In this document: piece by piece, positions 1-5,893 of the stretch
Position numbering within the stretch: position 1 is the first letter of the stretch
How the letters are laid out: every line of letters begins with the position of its first letter
Assembly (NCBI GenBank): GCA_021784835.1
Contig: JAJYHI010000145.1
Span: 1-5,893, forward strand
Direction of reading: 5' to 3'
Source: a bacterium
GTDB taxonomy: Bacteria; SZUA-79; Acidulodesulfobacterales; Acidulodesulfobacteraceae
Length of the DNA: 5,893 bases
Notes under the pieces: model-generated
The model's input: only the letters and a program-made list of their open reading frames with translations
Told to the model about the DNA's origin: nothing
Database searches by the model: none
Position numbers and translations under genes: made by a program

Positions 1-12
1 ATAAATATAAAT

Positions 13-41
13 TTGATAATTTAAATAAATTTTATTAAATT
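13..41 (+). promoter_or_regulatory. Possible sigma70-type promoter of the RhuM-Fic gene
   Basis: A TTGATA hexamer (13-18, five of six matches to the -35 consensus) is followed after 17 bases by TAAATT (36-41, four of six to the -10 consensus). If real, transcription would start near base 48, only a few bases before the ATG at 53. That would fit the absence of a Shine-Dalgarno sequence there. The stretch is almost pure A and T, where such matches arise easily by chance, so this is a weak call. Confidence 0.22.
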
Positions 42-52
42 AATTATCCGTC

Positions 53-1045
53 ATGAATGACGAAGAACAAATAATAGTTATTTATGAGTCGCCCGATCAC
101 AAGATAAATCTTAAGGTAAATTTACATAATGAGTCTGTCTGGCTTACCCAGGAACAGATTTCACTTCTTTTTGGAGTTAATCGTCCTGCCGTAACAAAAC
201 ATATAAAAAATATATTCAACGATAAAGAATTAATTAAAGATTTAGTATGTTCCAAAATGGAACATACTGCCGCCGACGGCAAAAAATATAAAACCCAATT
301 CTATAATCTGGATGTCATTATATCGGTTGGTTATAGAATTAATTCGGTGTCGGCTACCCAATTCCGCATTTGGGCTACTTCAGTTTTAAAGAGTTTTATA
401 ATAAACGGCTATGTCTTGAATAAAGAAAGACTGTTCCAAAAAGGACTGGAAGAACTTAATCAGGCGGTAAAACTTATTAGTAATACCGTTAAGTCAAAAC
501 AGCTATCCATAGACGAATCCAGGGGGCTACTTGAAGTTATTTCCGGCTACGCCTCAAGCTGGCTGCTATTACAGAAGTATGACGAAAACAACCTTAAGAA
601 GCCCAAGGCCAAAAAAACCAAATTTAAACCGGATTACGGTTTTTGCGTTGAAGCAATAAACCAGCTTAAACAGGAACTCGTCAAGAAGAAAGAGGCCTCC
701 GACCTTTTCGGCCTGCAAAGGAATAAGCAGTTCGAAGGCATCGTAAATTCCGTATACCAGACCTTTGATGGAAAAGACCTGTATGACGGCATAGCGGAAA
801 AATCCGCCAATCTTTTTTATCTCATTATTAAAGACCATCCCTTTACCGACGGTAATAAACGCATAGCTTCTTTCCTCTTTATTCTTTTCCTTGCTAAAAA
901 TGATTATCTCTGCGATAAGAAAGGCGATAAAAAAATAAACGACAATGCTTTAGTCGCGCTTGCGCTTCTCGTGGCAGAAAGCGAACCGAAGCAGAAAGAG
1001 ATTATGATAGCGCTGGTTGGGAATATGATAGGGGGCAAGCTGTGA
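53..1045 (+). CDS. RhuM-family protein with C-terminal Fic/Doc domain
   Basis: The protein has 330 residues and two parts. The N-terminal part carries a helix-turn-helix-like segment (about residues 29-55, VWLTQEQISLLFGV onward). It is followed by the RhuM hallmark region (about 84-123), including YNLDVIISVGYRINS and the ATQFRIWATSVLK stretch. The C-terminal part is a Fic/Doc fold with an intact core motif HPFTDGNKR at 262-270, so the catalytic histidine and the phosphate-binding GNKR are present. Fic proteins usually transfer AMP or another phosphate-containing group to a target protein; the target here is unknown. RhuM was named from a Salmonella pathogenicity-island gene, and RhuM-Fic fusions of this length are a known family. 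No (S/T)xxxE(G/N) inhibitory motif occurs anywhere in the protein, and no small antitoxin gene is adjacent. The ATG is the first possible start after an in-frame TAA at 41-43; there is no clear Shine-Dalgarno site. The N-terminal half is more AT-rich than the Fic half. The family call is firm; the biochemical role is inferred. Confidence 0.92.
   Translation: MNDEEQIIVIYESPDHKINLKVNLHNESVWLTQEQISLLFGVNRPAVTKHIKNIFNDKELIKDLVCSKMEHTAADGKKYKTQFYNLDVIISVGYRINSVSATQFRIWATSVLKSFIINGYVLNKERLFQKGLEELNQAVKLISNTVKSKQLSIDESRGLLEVISGYASSWLLLQKYDENNLKKPKAKKTKFKPDYGFCVEAINQLKQELVKKKEASDLFGLQRNKQFEGIVNSVYQTFDGKDLYDGIAEKSANLFYLIIKDHPFTDGNKRIASFLFILFLAKNDYLCDKKGDKKINDNALVALALLVAESEPKQKEIMIALVGNMIGGKL
244..268. 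repeat. Perfect 10-bp inverted repeat inside the RhuM-Fic gene
   Basis: AGTATGTTCC (244-253) and its exact reverse complement GGAACATACT (259-268) flank the spacer AAAAT. The repeat lies in the coding sequence, over residues 64-72 (LVCSKMEHT). It could be an operator-like site, an RNA hairpin near the start of the message, or a coincidence of codon choice. The sequence match is certain; any function is a guess. Confidence 0.6.
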
Positions 1046-1086
1046 TTTAGTTTATCCATCGGTTTGCCGGACAAATATTAGAAAAA

Positions 1087-1105
1087 GTGCAGCAGCGTGC
1101 TGCAC
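1087..1105. repeat. GC-rich hairpin between RhuM-Fic and ATPase genes
   Basis: GTGCAGCA (1087-1094) and TGCTGCAC (1098-1105) form a perfect 8-bp stem with a 3-base loop (GCG), standing out in an AT-rich gap 42 bases after the RhuM-Fic stop. On the plus strand no T-run follows it, so it is not a standard terminator for the upstream gene. On the minus strand it would be followed by TTTTTC and could end transcription coming from the right. It might also be an operator or an RNA-stabilising stem. Confidence 0.5.
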
Positions 1106-1112
1106 AATTAGG

Positions 1113-1131
1113 ACTCAATATAGTTTTGAGT
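1113..1131. repeat. TATAGT-centred inverted repeat upstream of the ATPase gene
   Basis: ACTCAA (1113-1118) and TTGAGT (1126-1131) are exact inverted arms around TATAGTT. The repeat ends 35 bases before the ATPase start codon, a plausible position for an operator over a -10-like hexamer (TATAGT, 1119-1124). I see no matching -35 element at normal spacing. The same ATATAGTT core occurs in an inverted repeat upstream of hsdM (3463-3470). Regulatory function is inferred. Confidence 0.35.
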
Positions 1132-1166
1132 TATGAAATAATTAATAAGTAAAAAGCTCATCTAAA

Positions 1167-3398
1167 ATGAAGATTACATCCTTAAGAATTAAAAATTTAT
1201 ATTCCTTCGAAGACGAAAATATAGTCTTTAACGATTTTAATTTAATAGTCGGTCCGAATGGGGGCGGAAAAACTAATATAATCAGGTCTCTCAAAACTAT
1301 AATAAATAGGCCTTATAGTGTCCGTAATGAAGAAACAGAAAATAACAAAACAACAAGTTATTCCACGCTTCCAATTGGTCCTCAAGCTAAATTAGAGAAC
1401 CTGCTATATAGTTCCATTTCACCAGATATAAAATTGTCCAGGGAAAATAAATCTGCAATAAAACTAGAATGTCAGCTATCAAAAGAAGAATTAAGGTTAT
1501 TGTTTGAATTTATCTTTAAGAAAGACATAGAAATTGAAGAGATTAAGGATTATGATAACGCAGTTTTTACTCTTTTAATTACTTGGCCGGTTGAGTTTAG
1601 CGGTAATATTAATCCGGATTTTCTTATTTTCAGATTTCCAAATGGTTTTACTTTTTTACATTCAAGCTCCTACAATAATTATTTTGCGTATATTGATGAG
1701 CAAAACGTATTGGATGATTTTTTTAAAAAAAGTATTTCATCAGACAAAATATTTGAGGCTGTTGTAAAAGAAAAATTTTGCAATGAAAATAATTTTATAA
1801 GTAGTATTGAAGATTTAAAAATGCAGAAGGGCAAACAATTATTAATATTAAATGTCGTGTATAATAATAAAGAACTTATACGTCCTATAGGAACTGATAA
1901 AACAACTCCCGCCATGACAAGTACTATAACAGCCTCGGAGCATGGCAAACCTATTAATGATGAAATATATCCGGAATATCGCAAAAAAATAGTAGAACTT
2001 TTACCTGAAGATGAAAATTTTCTATCCTCAATGCTGAATAATAAGGATGATATTAAAAAGGTGTTAGCCGTATCTTATTATAAACAAAAAGATAACCCAG
2101 GGTACCAGACAAAATTAATCTTAAATGATTCATCGAAGCCAGAATTGAAAAATTACCCCAATCCTCCATTAACGTCGTATGAATCATATCAAAATGATGA
2201 GCCAATTGAAGTGAAATCTTTATTGTTATATTCAGAAAAACTTTCAGATTTTAGATTTCCTCAAAGATATGGCAAAAAATATTTTAGCGATATTAAAGAT
2301 TTATTTTTCGATAAAGGTGTTGGAATAGACCTTTCAAATTGGATACCGGACATATGGCTTTTTTTATCCAATCTTATTTTCCAAAAAATTATATTGTTTA
2401 ATGAGGTACCTCTTGATGAAAATTCTTTAACAGAAAAACTGTTTAATCTCAAAACAGGGGAAGGTCTTGAAAATAATTATTCGGATATGAAAAGCGAATT
2501 CAAGAAAGTTTTTGGCGATAGACTTGATTTTGATGTTGTGACATCAGGAGATAAAAAAGCAGTTAAGGTAATAGATAACAACAGGTCTTTTGAATTAAAG
2601 GATTCGGCTTCAGGCTATTTCGACGTATTGTCGCTTTTTACTGAAATATCTGCTAAAAAAGACTCTGTGATAATATTAGATGAACCGTTAACAAGGCTGC
2701 ACCATTCGAAGCAGAGGCTTGTCGGAAATGGGTTATTTAGAAATCAAAACCAAAACCAGATAATAATGGTTACACATTCCCCAAGTTTTGTTAACTACGA
2801 AGTTATTAAAAATAATAATTTAATATATGTTAGACGCAATGGTGATGGGTCAAGAATTTACAAGCGAAATTCATATGATGAAATCCCTAAAAGCCACCTA
2901 CTTAATCCGGATGTTTTCTTTTCCAATTTCGTATTAGCCGTTGAAGGAGCGACGGATGAAGCAGTTTTTAAGGCTATATCAGATTGTGAAAATGATTTAT
3001 GCTGGCAGAACGATATTCTTATATTAAATATGCAGGGTAAAGATAATGCATATAAATTTGGAAATTTAATGTATCAATATGGCGTTAATTTTATTATATT
3101 GGTGGACCATGATTATGATGAAAAAGGGTATGTTAAAAAAAATGACGTGAAGAAAGGAGAATTTCATCCGTTTCCATTTGAGGTTAACACGTCGGACCAT
3201 GCAAAATTAATATATGTTATCACCGATGGGGATGAGAAAATGGACCATATTCTTAAAAATTTGGGTTGCGAAACGGAAAAAGATTCAATTAAATATTATG
3301 ATTTTACCTACGATATTATAAAAAATAATAACGATAAAATTAAAGAAACACCATTATTCTTTATTATAAATAAAATAAAAGAACTTTTAAAAATTTAA
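1167..3398 (+). CDS. OLD-family ATPase with C-terminal TOPRIM nuclease domain
   Basis: The protein has 743 residues. The ATPase part opens with KITSLRIKNLYSFED, typical of SMC/RecF-like ATPases, and has Walker A GPNGGGKT at 29-36. A signature-like segment DSASGYFDVL lies at 479-488, Walker B VIILDEP at 501-507, and the switch histidine in VTHSP at 535-539. A large region of about 440 residues between Walker A and the signature matches nothing I recognise. The TOPRIM domain follows at about 585-660: AVEGATDE gives the catalytic glutamate E593, MQGK (622-625) the conserved glycine turn, and VDHD (646-649) the DxD pair D647/D649. OLD proteins are ATP-regulated DNA nucleases; several act in anti-phage defence, alone or with partners such as the UvrD-like helicase of Gabija. 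No such partner is in this window, so the protein may be a stand-alone (class 1-like) OLD or part of an unrecognised set. The ATG follows an in-frame TAA at 1146-1148 with no alternative start between; the ribosome site is weak. The gene is clearly more AT-rich than hsdM. Family call is strong; the defence role is inferred. Confidence 0.9.
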   Translation: MKITSLRIKNLYSFEDENIVFNDFNLIVGPNGGGKTNIIRSLKTIINRPYSVRNEETENNKTTSYSTLPIGPQAKLENLLYSSISPDIKLSRENKSAIKLECQLSKEELRLLFEFIFKKDIEIEEIKDYDNAVFTLLITWPVEFSGNINPDFLIFRFPNGFTFLHSSSYNNYFAYIDEQNVLDDFFKKSISSDKIFEAVVKEKFCNENNFISSIEDLKMQKGKQLLILNVVYNNKELIRPIGTDKTTPAMTSTITASEHGKPINDEIYPEYRKKIVELLPEDENFLSSMLNNKDDIKKVLAVSYYKQKDNPGYQTKLILNDSSKPELKNYPNPPLTSYESYQNDEPIEVKSLLLYSEKLSDFRFPQRYGKKYFSDIKDLFFDKGVGIDLSNWIPDIWLFLSNLIFQKIILFNEVPLDENSLTEKLFNLKTGEGLENNYSDMKSEFKKVFGDRLDFDVVTSGDKKAVKVIDNNRSFELKDSASGYFDVLSLFTEISAKKDSVIILDEPLTRLHHSKQRLVGNGLFRNQNQNQIIMVTHSPSFVNYEVIKNNNLIYVRRNGDGSRIYKRNSYDEIPKSHLLNPDVFFSNFVLAVEGATDEAVFKAISDCENDLCWQNDILILNMQGKDNAYKFGNLMYQYGVNFIILVDHDYDEKGYVKKNDVKKGEFHPFPFEVNTSDHAKLIYVITDGDEKMDHILKNLGCETEKDSIKYYDFTYDIIKNNNDKIKETPLFFIINKIKELLKI

Positions 3399-3400
3399 TA

Positions 3401-3429
3401 ATATAAAAAGCGTCAGATTTGTTTTATAT
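3401..3429 (+). terminator. Weak AT-only hairpin after the ATPase gene
   Basis: ATATAAAA (3401-3408) pairs exactly with TTTTATAT (3422-3429) around a 13-base loop, beginning two bases after the ATPase stop codon. The stem has no G or C and the loop is long, so it would be a poor intrinsic terminator. The descending arm does carry four T residues. In such AT-rich DNA a chance match is likely. Confidence 0.2.
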
Positions 3430-3440
3430 GGAATGAAGCA

Positions 3441-3469
3441 TTGGATAACCTAATATAATTTCATATAGT
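3441..3469 (+). promoter_or_regulatory. Possible promoter for hsdM-hsdS
   Basis: TTGGAT (3441-3446, a partial -35) and TATAGT (3464-3469, five of six matches to the -10 consensus) are separated by 17 bases. Transcription would begin near base 3476 and give a leader of about 40 bases that includes the strong Shine-Dalgarno site of hsdM. The -10 hexamer is the loop of an inverted repeat (3450-3480), which would suit repressor control. The -35 match is poor, so this remains tentative. Confidence 0.3.
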
Positions 3470-3480
3470 TGAAATATTAG
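3450..3480. repeat. Interrupted inverted repeat upstream of hsdM
   Basis: CTAATAT (3450-3456) pairs with ATATTAG (3474-3480), and inside it TTCA (3460-3463) pairs with TGAA (3470-3473). That gives 11 paired positions with a 3-base bulge (AAT, 3457-3459) and the loop TATAGT. It lies 35 bases before the hsdM GTG. The loop and neighbouring bases (ATATAGTT) match the centre of the repeat at 1113-1131. An operator is possible but unproven. Confidence 0.4.
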
Positions 3481-3504
3481 ATTATTCAGCTTTTCATTAA
3501 AAAA

Positions 3505-3509
3505 AGGAG
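3505..3509 (+). promoter_or_regulatory. Shine-Dalgarno site that fixes the hsdM GTG start
   Basis: AGGAG lies 6 bases before the GTG at 3516. An in-frame TAA (3513-3515) touches the GTG, so no start further upstream is possible. The next in-frame methionine is far inside the protein (residue 155). Both facts support GTG as the true start. It is a much stronger site than those of the two upstream genes. Confidence 0.85.
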
Positions 3510-3515
3510 ACATAA

Positions 3516-5249
3516 GTGCCCAACTTTAACGAACTTGCTGCGTTTCTGTGGTCCGTAGCCGACCTTCTTAGGGGGGATTATAAACAGGCCGATTACGGGA
3601 AGGTTATTCTTCCTTTTACTCTTTTGCGCAGGTTAGACTGCGTACTTGAACCGACTAAGCCTGCCGTTTTGAAGGAGCTTCAAGCTAAAAAGCCTCTTGA
3701 TATAAAATTGGACACGTTTCTTACCAAAAAATCTGGACAATCCTTTTATAATACCTCCCGCTTTTTAAACCTGTCGGAAGTCATAGCTGATCCCGCCCAT
3801 GTTAAATCTAATCTGATAAATTATATTTCGGAATTTTCAGAAAATGCCCGGGACATTTTCGAAAGGTATGAATTTTTTAACCACATTGAAAGGCTGGATG
3901 AGTCTAATTTATTGTTTCTCGTTACCCAGAAATTCGCGTCAGTTGACCTCCACCCATCCGTAGTGTCTAATTCGGATATGGGTCTGGTATTTGAAGAACT
4001 AATACGGCGTTTTGCCGAATTATCAAACGAGACCGCTGGAGAGCATTATACGCCCCGCGAGGTCATCCGTCTTATGGTCGATTTGCTTTTGTCGCCAGAC
4101 GATGAGGCTTTGACCAAACCGGGGGTAGTTAGGTCCATTTACGACCCCGCCGCAGGTACCGGGGGCATGCTCTCGATAGCGGGAGAATATTTGAAAGACA
4201 TTAACCCCAGCGCACGCCTCGTTATGTACGGCCAGGAATTAAACCCCGAGTCTTATGCTATATGCAAGGCGGATATGCTGATAAAAAACCAGGAAGTTTC
4301 TAATATAATTTTCGGCAACACCCTCTCCGACGACGGCCATTATGATAAACATTTCGATTACATGTTGTCGAATCCTCCATTCGGCGTTGAGTGGAAGAAA
4401 GTAGAGAAATCCGTCCGAAAGGAGCATGAACAGAAAGGTTATGCCGGTCGTTTCGGTCCGGGACTTCCAAGAGTTTCTGACGGCAGTCTTCTTTTTTTAT
4501 TGCATCTCATCTCTAAAATGCGTCCCATTGAGGAGGGAGGTTCGCGCATAGGAATTGTCTTAAACGGCTCCCCTTTGTTTACCGGCGGAGCAGGTTCCGG
4601 CGAATCGGAAATCCGTAAATGGATTATAGAAAACGACTGGCTCGAAGCGATAGCCGCCCTTCCTACGGACATGTTTTACAACACCGGAATAGCGACCTAC
4701 ATCTGGCTTCTTACTAATAAAAAAGCCCCTGAACGCAAGGGCAAAATACAGCTTATAAACGGCATCGAGTTCTTTCAGAAAATGCGCAAGTCCCTTGGCT
4801 CCAAACGCAAGGAATTAGGTCATAAAGATATTGAACGCTTGGTTAAGTTTCACGGTTCCTTCCAGGAAAACGAGTACTGCAAGATTTTCGACAATGAAGA
4901 TTTCGGTTATAGCACTATTACCGTCGAGCGTCCGTTAAGGGATGAAAAAGGCCAGGTAGTTTTAGGCACCAAAGGTAAGCAGAAAGGAAAGCCCATGCCT
5001 GATACAAGCCTTAGGGATACCGAGAACGTTCCGCTTAAAGATGATATCAAGTCCTACTTTAAACGTGAAGTTTTGCCCCACGTCCCGGATGCATGGATTG
5101 ATTTCGACAAGACAAAGGTTGGATATGAAATTCCGTTCAGCCGCCATTTTTATAAATATGTACCGCCGCGTTCTCTCGAAGATATTGATAAAGACTTAAA
5201 GACGATAAGCGGGGAGATAATGGCTCTGCTTAAGGAGATAACGGAATGA
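3516..5249 (+). CDS. hsdM: Type I restriction-modification DNA adenine methyltransferase, subunit M
   Basis: HsdM transfers a methyl group from S-adenosylmethionine to adenine N6. It works as a complex of HsdM and HsdS, to which HsdR is added for restriction. The 577-residue protein has the helical HsdM N-terminal domain (about 5-150, with [20 protein letters not shown]). The N6 methyltransferase domain follows: [10 protein letters not shown] (174-183), the SAM-binding motif YDPAAGTGG (209-217) and the catalytic SNPPFG (285-290, the NPPF form of motif IV). Further typical segments are [20 protein letters not shown] (311-330) and [18 protein letters not shown] (382-399). The tail [15 protein letters not shown] (501-515) and FSRHFYKY (541-548) is the one seen in this HsdM subgroup. 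The gene appears intact, with no missing key residue. It starts at GTG with a strong ribosome site and ends by ATGA overlap with hsdS, so the two are translationally coupled. Its base composition is less AT-rich than the ATPase gene before it. No hsdR is present upstream in the window. Confidence 0.97.
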   Translation: MPNFNELAAFLWSVADLLRGDYKQADYGKVILPFTLLRRLDCVLEPTKPAVLKELQAKKPLDIKLDTFLTKKSGQSFYNTSRFLNLSEVIADPAHVKSNLINYISEFSENARDIFERYEFFNHIERLDESNLLFLVTQKFASVDLHPSVVSNSDMGLVFEELIRRFAELSNETAGEHYTPREVIRLMVDLLLSPDDEALTKPGVVRSIYDPAAGTGGMLSIAGEYLKDINPSARLVMYGQELNPESYAICKADMLIKNQEVSNIIFGNTLSDDGHYDKHFDYMLSNPPFGVEWKKVEKSVRKEHEQKGYAGRFGPGLPRVSDGSLLFLLHLISKMRPIEEGGSRIGIVLNGSPLFTGGAGSGESEIRKWIIENDWLEAIAALPTDMFYNTGIATYIWLLTNKKAPERKGKIQLINGIEFFQKMRKSLGSKRKELGHKDIERLVKFHGSFQENEYCKIFDNEDFGYSTITVERPLRDEKGQVVLGTKGKQKGKPMPDTSLRDTENVPLKDDIKSYFKREVLPHVPDAWIDFDKTKVGYEIPFSRHFYKYVPPRSLEDIDKDLKTISGEIMALLKEITE

Positions 5250-5893
5250 AGTGGAGGACATATCCAAGATACAAGGATTCCGGTGTGGAGTGGCTGGGAA
5301 AGGTGCCGGAGCATTGGGATGTGAAACATCTTAACTACTACTTCTCAGAACGCCGTGAGAAGGTCAGCGACAGTGATTTTCAGCCTCTTTCAGTCACCAA
5401 GAATGGGGTTGTGCCGCAGTTGGAAACGGCGGCAAAGACAGACGATGGGGACAACCGAAAGCTAGTCCGTGTTGGTGACTTTGTTATCAACAGCCGGTCT
5501 GACCGCAGAGGCTCCTCTGGTCTTTCCGCGTTGGATGGCTCAGTCTCCTTAATCAATACAGTGCTACAGCCATATAATCTTATTGATGGGCGATTTGCTC
5601 ACCATCTGCTGCGAAGCTATCCTTTCCAGGAGGAGTTCTATCGGTATGGTAAAGGCATCGTTGCCGACCTCTGGAGTACAAATTACTCTGAGATGCGCAA
5701 TATATCGCTGTCACTTCCCGTTCTAGCAGAACAATCCGCCATAGCCGCCTTCCTTGACAGAGAAACCGCCAAACTCGACACTCTCATCGCTAAACAAGAA
5801 CAGTTAATAGAACTGCTCCAGCAAAAACGCAAAGCTCTAATTTCCCATGCTGTAACGAAAGGGTTAAACCCGGATGTACCCATGAAGGATTCC
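5246..5893 (+). CDS. hsdS: Type I restriction-modification specificity subunit, 5' part (cut by window end)
   Basis: This frame is open from the ATG at 5246 through the last base, giving 216 codons without a stop. HsdS recognises the bipartite DNA target for both methylation and cleavage. The N-terminus ([21 protein letters not shown], residues 9 onward) is the standard opening of a target recognition domain. That first domain runs to about residue 160. A conserved helical spacer follows: [17 protein letters not shown] (162-178), then [19 protein letters not shown] (180-198), predicted as a coiled coil that sets the distance between the two half-sites. The final residues, [11 protein letters not shown], are the junction to the second recognition domain, which would restart with GVEWLG and lies outside the window. 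AAGGAG at 5232-5237 is the ribosome site, 8 bases before the ATG, and the ATGA overlap couples it to hsdM. The recognition domain has higher G+C and different codon use from hsdM, as expected for a frequently exchanged specificity module. The DNA target cannot be read from sequence. Confidence 0.95.
   Translation, partial: MKWRTYPRYKDSGVEWLGKVPEHWDVKHLNYYFSERREKVSDSDFQPLSVTKNGVVPQLETAAKTDDGDNRKLVRVGDFVINSRSDRRGSSGLSALDGSVSLINTVLQPYNLIDGRFAHHLLRSYPFQEEFYRYGKGIVADLWSTNYSEMRNISLSLPVLAEQSAIAAFLDRETAKLDTLIAKQEQLIELLQQKRKALISHAVTKGLNPDVPMKDS

Noticed and set aside
97..838. Minus-strand open frames of 61 and 89 codons inside the RhuM-Fic gene
   Set aside because: They lie opposite a well-supported gene, encode no recognisable motif, and look like by-products of its codon use.
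1679..2452. Minus-strand open frames of 101 and 63 codons opposite the ATPase gene
   Set aside because: The plus-strand frame is continuous and carries the family motifs on both sides; the reverse products show no known features.
1167..3398. Gabija (GajA) or PARIS assignment for the ATPase gene
   Set aside because: Gabija needs an adjacent UvrD-like helicase and PARIS has a separate TOPRIM protein; neither is seen, and here TOPRIM is part of the ATPase protein.
3454..3459. Perfect TATAAT hexamer upstream of hsdM as the -10 element
   Set aside because: No -35-like hexamer sits 16-19 bases upstream and there is no extended -10. The TATAGT at 3464 with TTGGAT at 3441 has better spacing.
4239..5883. 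Minus-strand open frames opposite hsdM and hsdS, including one of 66 codons at 5683-5883
   Set aside because: All lie within clear plus-strand genes; the last one mirrors the conserved HsdS helical spacer.
1..5893. Insertion sequences, tRNA genes, attachment sites or a CRISPR array
   Set aside because: I saw no transposase or integrase motif, no tRNA-like cloverleaf, and no regularly spaced direct repeats, despite the mosaic composition.

Overview
The window is bacterial chromosomal or genomic-island DNA with the look of an accessory defence locus. It carries four genes, all on the plus strand. I cannot name the organism. The first 3.4 kb is strongly AT-rich with A/T-ending codons. From about 3.5 kb the sequence becomes more balanced, and the last 650 bases are the richest in G and C. 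This mosaic fits separately acquired modules. No rRNA, tRNA, transposase, CRISPR array or prophage structural gene is visible.

Layout: (1) 53-1045, a RhuM-family protein with a C-terminal Fic/Doc domain and an intact Fic motif (HPFTDGNKR). (2) 1046-1166, a gap holding two inverted repeats. (3) 1167-3398, a large ATPase of the OLD (overcoming lysogenization defect) type, with an SMC/ABC-like ATPase and a C-terminal TOPRIM nuclease domain. All the key ATPase and TOPRIM motifs can be found. (4) 3399-3515, a gap with a weak AT hairpin, a promoter-like element inside an inverted repeat, and a strong Shine-Dalgarno site. (5) 3516-5249, hsdM, the adenine methyltransferase subunit of a type I restriction-modification system, starting at GTG. 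(6) 5246 to the window end, the first 216 codons of hsdS, the specificity subunit. It overlaps hsdM by ATGA and is still open at the edge.

Working together: HsdM and HsdS form the methyltransferase of a type I system. The restriction subunit HsdR is not in the window and may lie downstream. The OLD-type ATPase-nuclease is a probable anti-phage effector. The RhuM-Fic protein is a probable AMP-transferase-like or toxin-like protein of a family often seen in accessory loci. No UvrD-like helicase (the Gabija partner) and no small antitoxin gene is visible. The most interesting point is the placement of a complete OLD-type nuclease and a Fic protein directly in front of a type I methylase. Whether they form one functional system cannot be decided from this window. 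A shared TATAGT-centred inverted repeat in front of both the ATPase gene and hsdM is a weak hint of common regulation.
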